Part shown: positions 59,242 to 64,000 of the stretch, one piece after another
Layout of the letters: the number at the start of each line of letters is the position of its first letter
Numbering within the stretch: the stretch's first letter is position 1
Assembly (NCBI RefSeq): GCF_000306235.2
Contig: NZ_AKWZ02000002.1
Location: forward strand, 448,001-512,000
Source of the DNA: Leptospira fainei serovar Hurstbridge str. BUT 6
Lineage (GTDB): Bacteria; Spirochaetota; Leptospiria; Leptospirales; Leptospiraceae
Direction: 5' to 3'
Length of the DNA: 64,000 bases
Position numbers and translations under genes: made by a program
Notes under the pieces: generated by a model
The model's input: only the letters and a program-made list of their open reading frames with translations
Told to the model about the DNA's origin: nothing
Databases searched by the model: none

Positions 59242-60519
59242 TTATTTCGGATCCTCTAAATCGATCCAGCCCCGATCACCATCGATTCGAATCTTAGTTC
59301 CTAAATCCTCCGAAAGGACGGCGATTTCTTTTAAAAACGCTTTAGCATCGTCTCCTTCCAAAGGGCGCACTTGATGAATTTCCGTTTGGAATTTTCCGAA
59401 GATCGGCACCAGTTCGGCTCGAAGTAATTTTCCTTTTTTTATATGAAGTATTGCGATCAGGTTATGGTTTAGATACGTATTACGGCTTCCGAAAATAAGA
59501 TTTCCCAGCGAGTAGAATACGATCCCTCCACCGATCCGCTCGATACCCTGCGGAATATGCGGGTGGTGACCAACGATCACTTGCACTCCGTTACCAAGTA
59601 AAAGTCTTGCCTGATCCCTCTGCTCTTTAGTCGGAAGCGGGGAATACTCCACCCCCCAATGAAGAGATACGATTCTAAAACCTTTTTCTAGAATCGCAGA
59701 CGCCCTACGTAATTGCGGAACCGGTCTGACTTTCTTAAACTTTCGACCCTTCCTTCCTAATTTCACGGGCAAAATCGGCGTGTCCTTTTTCAAATTCGGC
59801 AAGATAACCGAGGGCTCGAAATATAAAACCCCAGGTTTATCACTCGCATAATTCTCGCGAGTTTCGGCTACATTCGTAGCGGAATAAACCAGAAGCTTAG
59901 TCCCCTTCTTTTCGAGAGACCATGGGCCTAAGGCCTCATCCAAATTTTTGCCGGCGCCGATAAAAGAAATCCCTCTCGCTTTTAGGAATTTTCTAGTTTC
60001 TGCGATTCCCTCGAGACCGTGATCCATCGCATGATTGTTTCCTAGAAAAACAAGATCAACTCCTAGATAAGAAAAGGAATCCAGATCCTTGTCCTTCGCC
60101 TGGAATACGTAGGACTTACCCATATCCCAGGATTTTTCGGATACGACCGGAGTTTCCAAATTCAACATTCGTAAATCAACTTCTTCGAATATACTTTTCA
60201 ACCCTTGAACGGGCGCTAATTCTCCCTTAGCTCGAATTGTATCACGAATTCCCCAATTGAACATGACGTCTCCACCGATGAGAACTTTTAAGACCTCCGG
60301 ATCATCCTCGTGTCCGATCAGCTTTTCAAATCCGCTACGAATTTGGTCGGCAAATCCGGATGTTTCGGTTGGTGAAGCTGCCGGCGAAGTCGAGGCGGTA
60401 ATTTTGGAAGAACTGGTGCATCCAGACATGAATGCGCAGATGATAGGAACCGACGAAAGAAAGAGTAAACGCGATCGTGCTAGGGAAAAGTCTTTGCTGA
60501 TTTTGAAAAGTAATCCCAT
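59242..60519 (-). CDS. CapA-family lipoprotein (PgsA-like metallophosphatase fold)
   Basis: A start at ATG 60519 gives 425 residues with a lipoprotein-like signal (LLFLSSVPIICAFMSGC) and lipid Cys34. The frame is open 59 codons further upstream, but that part is not signal-like. The body matches the CapA/PgsA family: GGDVMFNWGIRDTI, LNLETPVV, FLGNNHAMDHG, SLHWGVEYSPLPTKEQ, VGHHPHIPQGIER and FYSLGNLIFG. Family members assist poly-gamma-glutamate or capsule synthesis. No capB/capC genes are adjacent, so the substrate is unknown. It is likely anchored facing the periplasm or surface. Confidence 0.85.
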   Translation of the reverse strand: MGLLFKISKDFSLARSRLLFLSSVPIICAFMSGCTSSSKITASTSPAASPTETSGFADQIRSGFEKLIGHEDDPEVLKVLIGGDVMFNWGIRDTIRAKGELAPVQGLKSIFEEVDLRMLNLETPVVSEKSWDMGKSYVFQAKDKDLDSFSYLGVDLVFLGNNHAMDHGLEGIAETRKFLKARGISFIGAGKNLDEALGPWSLEKKGTKLLVYSATNVAETRENYASDKPGVLYFEPSVILPNLKKDTPILPVKLGRKGRKFKKVRPVPQLRRASAILEKGFRIVSLHWGVEYSPLPTKEQRDQARLLLGNGVQVIVGHHPHIPQGIERIGGGIVFYSLGNLIFGSRNTYLNHNLIAILHIKKGKLLRAELVPIFGKFQTEIHQVRPLEGDDAKAFLKEIAVLSEDLGTKIRIDGDRGWIDLEDPK

Positions 60520-60610
60520 CGCCCGACCATCATGGAAGATGAACGGAATTTGGAAATAAGTTTTGAAGGAGGGAAAACTGAGATTCAACGGAAATGAAAA
60601 TATGAAACAT

Positions 60611-61540
60611 TCAATTCGAAGGACCGGCTGTCGAATTAGAACAAAGGGCTCGTATTTCCTCTTGAATCGGGACTTTAGGACTCCAACCGAGTTCAAACAA
60701 CGGAGACGAATCGATCTCTAAGGACCCGAGCAAACGGTCGATTATTCCCCCGAATCCGGGTAATAGTTTCAAAAGGCGGAGAATCGTCGGGGGGAAATAG
60801 AAGAGCGAATCGCGCACTCCGAGGGCCTGGGAAAAAAAACGAAAGAGTTCCGGTGTGGAAAGTGTGGAATCGCCGACTAGAAAAACCTTATTGTCCGTGC
60901 TTGCGTGAGTAAGACTAAACAATATAGCATCGCAAAAATTTCGAACACCCACTAAGCTTCTTCTATTTTTGATCCCGGCGAAAGGTAGCGGGATTCCTTT
61001 TCTTATGAGTGAAGTTAGACGATCGAGATTTCCTTTTGCTCCGGCTCCTACGATCAAGGGAGGTCGTAGGATGGTAAACTGCAGGGAACCATTGGAACAA
61101 ATAAAGCGTAAGGTTTCTTCCGCTTCGAGCTTAGTCCTGCCATAATCATCTTCCGGTTTCGGCTTATCTTCGACAGTCAGCGGTCTATCGACGGCCGGAG
61201 ACCGTTCTCCCAGAGCCTTCACAGAACTAACATAAATAAATTTCCGAATCTTATATCGAATCGCAGCTTCCGCTAAAAGTCTCGTAGACTCGACATTCGC
61301 TTTAAAGAAAGCAAGCCTCGGATCTTGCTCGCTATCATGTACGACATGAGCACGCCCTCCTAAATGTAAGATGGCATCGATATTTCCCGACTCATTAGAC
61401 AATAACCCATCCAATTCCGACGTATCCCCGGTCGCTAAGCGATTCGAGGATGCAACGACTATTTGAATACCCTGGGATTTTAAAAGCGGTACAAGACGAC
61501 TTCCCACAAATCCGTTCGATCCGGTAAGCAAAACTTTCAT
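60611..61540 (-). CDS. NAD-dependent sugar epimerase/dehydratase family protein
   Basis: The 309-residue extended SDR has the Rossmann start LLTGSNGFVGSRLVP, the SSVKALGE strand and the catalytic YxxxK as DDYGRTKLEAEE. LRPPLIVGAGAKGNLDRL and the C-terminal SLEIDSSPLFELGWSPKVPI resemble UDP-glucose/UDP-GlcNAc 4-epimerase-like enzymes of polysaccharide loci. The substrate cannot be fixed. The transporter gene lies 9 bases upstream on the same strand. Confidence 0.85.
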   Translation of the reverse strand: MKVLLTGSNGFVGSRLVPLLKSQGIQIVVASSNRLATGDTSELDGLLSNESGNIDAILHLGGRAHVVHDSEQDPRLAFFKANVESTRLLAEAAIRYKIRKFIYVSSVKALGERSPAVDRPLTVEDKPKPEDDYGRTKLEAEETLRFICSNGSLQFTILRPPLIVGAGAKGNLDRLTSLIRKGIPLPFAGIKNRRSLVGVRNFCDAILFSLTHASTDNKVFLVGDSTLSTPELFRFFSQALGVRDSLFYFPPTILRLLKLLPGFGGIIDRLLGSLEIDSSPLFELGWSPKVPIQEEIRALCSNSTAGPSN

Positions 61541-61549
61541 TCTTATTCG

Positions 61550-62959
61550 TTAACCGAAGACAAAAAATCCTAAGAGAACCAAAGCCAATCCTAATAATCC
61601 GATTCTTATTCCGATTTTCGCCATGTCCTTTATCTCAAATCCTCCTACCGCGTACGCGACGGCATTCGGAGGAGTAGAAACAGGTAAGGACATCGCGAGA
61701 GAAGCTCCTAATGCGGTGCCCAACACTAATTGAATCACGTAGGCTTCGTCACCCGGAAGAAGTAGAGCTGCGACAGGTAAGGCTAAGGGAACGAGCAAAT
61801 TCGCGGTCGCCGTATTGGATAAGAACGTTGAAAGAAACAATCCGACGGAAAAGAAGAGCGCGAGAACCCAAAGACTTTCTCCAGGGCCTGCCTTCGAGCC
61901 GATCAACGAGCCGAACCATTCTCCCGCTCCACTCTTTTCGATCCCCGTACCTAGCGCTATGCCTCCCGCTACGAGAATCAGTACATCCCACTCTAGAGAA
62001 CGAATATCGCTCGAATCTAAAATTCCGAACGAAGTAAATAGGATCAAAGGAAGCATCGCCACCACTCCGGCAGGAATTCCATGAAACGATTCGGACAACC
62101 AAAGGCAAACGGTACAAAGGAAACTAGCTAGCACAAAATGCAATTTTCGTTTTGATGCCTTATCGCTTTCTTCGACGAATCGCAATGAAAGCTTCAAATC
62201 AACGCTGGGAGGAAACGCTTTTAAAATCCAAATCCATGCAAAAAATAAAAGTATCAAGAGTAAGGGAATCGCGACCAGCATCCAGGATCCGAAAGAAATG
62301 GAATCACCAAAACCGTGATTTTTTAAATTAGCAAAAGCTATTATATTAGGAGGAGATCCGATAGGCGTACCGATTCCACCTAAATTTGCGGCGAAAGGAA
62401 TTCCTATTAAAATTCCTTTCCGAAACTTTTCATCCGTCGGCAGAATCTGCAGCAAAGGAAACACTAACGCGATCATTAACGAAGCGGTTGCCGTGTTACT
62501 CATCCACAGAGAGATACCCGCAGTAACAAGCATTAAACCCATTAAAACGAAACGGGGAGAATCACCGAAAGCGGGAAGAATTCGATTCGCTAGCCATCGA
62601 TCGACTCCGACTTTTACGCATCCTTTAGCCAAAGCGAAACTCCCCAGGAAGAGAATCACTGCAGAGTCGGCAATTGCGGCAAGGAATACGTTTGGTGCGG
62701 GATTTTTTCCGCCAATCGGGCGAATTAAATTCAAAAATTCCCATTTTCCCGGATTAGAGAAGAGCAAAATTTCTAAAAAAATGACAAGCAAGGAAGTCGC
62801 ATGCCCGGGAATCACTTCAAAAATCCAAAAACACGCAGCGAGTAGTAGTATAGAAAACATCGCTCCGACGGAATACGGAAGCAAGCCGAAATGAGAACAT
62901 AGAGGAGGAAGGAAGGAAAGAAGGACTGAAATAAGGAGCTTTATGAACGTATTGGTCAT
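61550..62959 (-). CDS. DASS/SLC13-family sodium-coupled anion symporter
   Basis: The 469-residue membrane protein has about 11 helices. It has the paired SNT motifs of the divalent-anion:Na+ symporter family: SNTATASLMIALVFP with GIGTPIGSPPNIIAFA in the first half, and SNTATANLLVPLALP with PVSTPPNAVAYAVG in the second. Substrates in the family are dicarboxylates, citrate, sulfate or phosphate; which one is unclear here. It is co-oriented with the epimerase gene 9 bases downstream. Confidence 0.9.
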   Translation of the reverse strand: MTNTFIKLLISVLLSFLPPLCSHFGLLPYSVGAMFSILLLAACFWIFEVIPGHATSLLVIFLEILLFSNPGKWEFLNLIRPIGGKNPAPNVFLAAIADSAVILFLGSFALAKGCVKVGVDRWLANRILPAFGDSPRFVLMGLMLVTAGISLWMSNTATASLMIALVFPLLQILPTDEKFRKGILIGIPFAANLGGIGTPIGSPPNIIAFANLKNHGFGDSISFGSWMLVAIPLLLILLFFAWIWILKAFPPSVDLKLSLRFVEESDKASKRKLHFVLASFLCTVCLWLSESFHGIPAGVVAMLPLILFTSFGILDSSDIRSLEWDVLILVAGGIALGTGIEKSGAGEWFGSLIGSKAGPGESLWVLALFFSVGLFLSTFLSNTATANLLVPLALPVAALLLPGDEAYVIQLVLGTALGASLAMSLPVSTPPNAVAYAVGGFEIKDMAKIGIRIGLLGLALVLLGFFVFG

Positions 62960-63134
62960 GTTATTTTAATCGAGATAATAGAGTAGAACGTTCGGGAATT
63001 CCAACAACAAGTTCATATTCTGTCAATCTTTAGTGCGCGCTATGTCTTAATCTTTCTTTGAATTCTTCGGCATAAAAAATTGTAGTCCGACGAACTCTCC
63101 GTAAAAAAATGACTTCAATTCAGAAGCTATCCTA

Positions 63135-63905
63135 ATGACACAACTCGTATCCATCATCATGCCGGTTTATAACGCCGAGAAGTTTATTGCAGCCAGTATA
63201 GAGAGCGTCTTAAATCAGAAATACACTTCTTGGGAATTGTTGATGGTCGACGATCAGTCCAAAGATTCCAGTCGAGAGATTATGCAGGCCTATTCGAAGC
63301 GGGATTCCAGAATCAAATCCATTTTCAAAGAAAGGAATTCAGGTTCGGCGGATAGTCGTAATCAGGGAATTCTTGTGGCTAAAGGTCGTTACATCGCCTT
63401 CTTGGATTCGGATGATCTTTGGGACTCCGAGTTTCTAAGCGAACAGATCAAATTAATGCAGGATGAGAATGTGGCGTTTTCATTTTCTTCCTACAGAATT
63501 GTAGACGAAACGAATCGGGAAATTTTGAAACCGTATATGGCCGCCGGCGGCCCGATCACCTATTGGCAAAATCTGTTATACAATCGCGTAGGTCTCTTAA
63601 CGGCGATTTACGACGCCGAAACTCTCGGAAAAATGTATTTCGACGTAAGCTTAAAAAGCCTTAGGGACGATTACGCACTTTGGCTGGACATTCTCAAAAA
63701 GATTCCATACAGCGTCGGAAATCCTAAAATACTCGCGAGCTACCGCGTACGAAAGGGAGCCCTAACATCCAATAAGAAAAACGTAATTCTCCCACATTTC
63801 CGAATGTTGAAAAACCGAGAACGATTGGGCTGGTTAGCCGCGGCGTTTTATACCGGCGTATGGGGCTTAGTGGCCTTGAAGAAATATTACTTTAATCGAA
63901 TATAA
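63135..63905 (+). CDS. Family 2 glycosyltransferase
   Basis: The 256-residue enzyme has the GT-A fold start VSIIMPVYNAEKFIAASIES, LMVDDQSKDSSREIM, SADSRNQGILVAKGRYIAF and the metal-binding LDSDDLWDSEF. A C-terminal RDDYALWLDILKKI stretch is typical of GT2 enzymes for surface polysaccharides. A hydrophobic end (AAFYTGVWGLVALKKYY) may touch the membrane. The donor and acceptor are unknown. It is divergent from the transporter gene. Confidence 0.92.
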   Translation: MTQLVSIIMPVYNAEKFIAASIESVLNQKYTSWELLMVDDQSKDSSREIMQAYSKRDSRIKSIFKERNSGSADSRNQGILVAKGRYIAFLDSDDLWDSEFLSEQIKLMQDENVAFSFSSYRIVDETNREILKPYMAAGGPITYWQNLLYNRVGLLTAIYDAETLGKMYFDVSLKSLRDDYALWLDILKKIPYSVGNPKILASYRVRKGALTSNKKNVILPHFRMLKNRERLGWLAAAFYTGVWGLVALKKYYFNRI

Positions 63906-63913
63906 TTCCGCTC

Positions 63914-64000
63914 ATGCGATTGTACGAAATCCGATTTTCATCAGAAGGCAAAACGGAGGAATCCGAACTTTATCTAAAAAGTAGCGGTCCGATATCGATT
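63914..64000 (+). CDS. Start of an unidentified protein (partial)
   Basis: ATG 63914 opens a frame that runs off the right edge after 29 residues (MRLYEIRFSSEGKTEE...). It starts 8 bases after the glycosyltransferase stop on the same strand, so it is probably the next gene of that unit. The family is unknown from this fragment. Confidence 0.45.
   Translation, partial: MRLYEIRFSSEGKTEESELYLKSSGPISI

Overview
The window is a chromosomal segment of a spirochaete of the genus Leptospira. The strongest evidence is a full-length lipL32 gene (4965-5783), the major leptospiral surface lipoprotein, with its lipobox and Asp-rich calcium site. LipL32 is known from pathogenic and intermediate (P1/P2) leptospires and is absent from saprophytes. 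The diverged N-terminal third of this copy points to the intermediate rather than the classical pathogenic group; that placement is inference.

Layout. 1-4.7 kb: end of an unknown gene, a MaoC-type dehydratase, clpS, a stand-alone C-terminal transketolase half, metK and a small ParB-domain gene. 4.9-8.0 kb: lipL32, a stretch of mobile-element debris (5.93-6.11 kb) and an acyl-CoA dehydrogenase. 8.2-13.3 kb: a short-chain-type oxidoreductase, a membrane adenylate cyclase, a small membrane protein, an intact IS1182-family element and a DUF962 protein. 13.9-16.1 kb: groES-groEL behind two CIRCE operators. 16.1-25.5 kb (leftward): lipB, a sensor-like membrane protein, a STAS/zinc-ribbon protein, murJ, a DUF167 protein and a 1655-residue exported protein with internal repeats. 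25.5-30.5 kb (mostly rightward): a Panacea-like protein, panD, a secreted protein, two small leftward genes, a HATPase-HDOD fusion and an ABC ATPase. 30.6-38.8 kb (mostly leftward): topA, an MpaB-like protein, cysK, an archaeal-type GAPDH paralogue, a gamma-carbonic-anhydrase-like protein, a degenerate signal peptidase and a GT-C-like membrane protein. 38.9-45.3 kb (rightward): gap-pgk-tpiA-secG, an exported protein, then a histidine kinase and a receiver-HATPase protein. 45.3-59.1 kb (leftward): a long, tightly packed block rpsF-ssb-rpsR-rplI-dnaB-aspS-phoH-pgpH-ybeY-recO-(small gene)-argS-cinA-propeller protein. 59.2-64 kb: a CapA-like lipoprotein, an epimerase, a DASS transporter and a GT2 glycosyltransferase, ending in a truncated gene.

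How the genes work together. Most are housekeeping: lower glycolysis plus SecG, replication and translation with DNA repair, chaperonins, peptidoglycan lipid flipping, lipoate, pantothenate and methionine/SAM metabolism. Several signalling proteins have unusual domain arrangements: a Glu-substituted STAS protein, an HATPase-HDOD fusion and a receiver-HATPase protein. They share the parts of partner-switching pathways.

Most notable: a signal peptidase I paralogue that has lost both catalytic residues; a giant aromatic-rich exported protein with five repeats of about 67 residues; a dispersed repeat of about 125 bp present once intact and once split by the IS1182 element; an archaeal-type GAPDH paralogue; and an arginyl-tRNA synthetase without a recognisable HIGH motif. 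No tRNA, rRNA or CRISPR array was recognised by eye.
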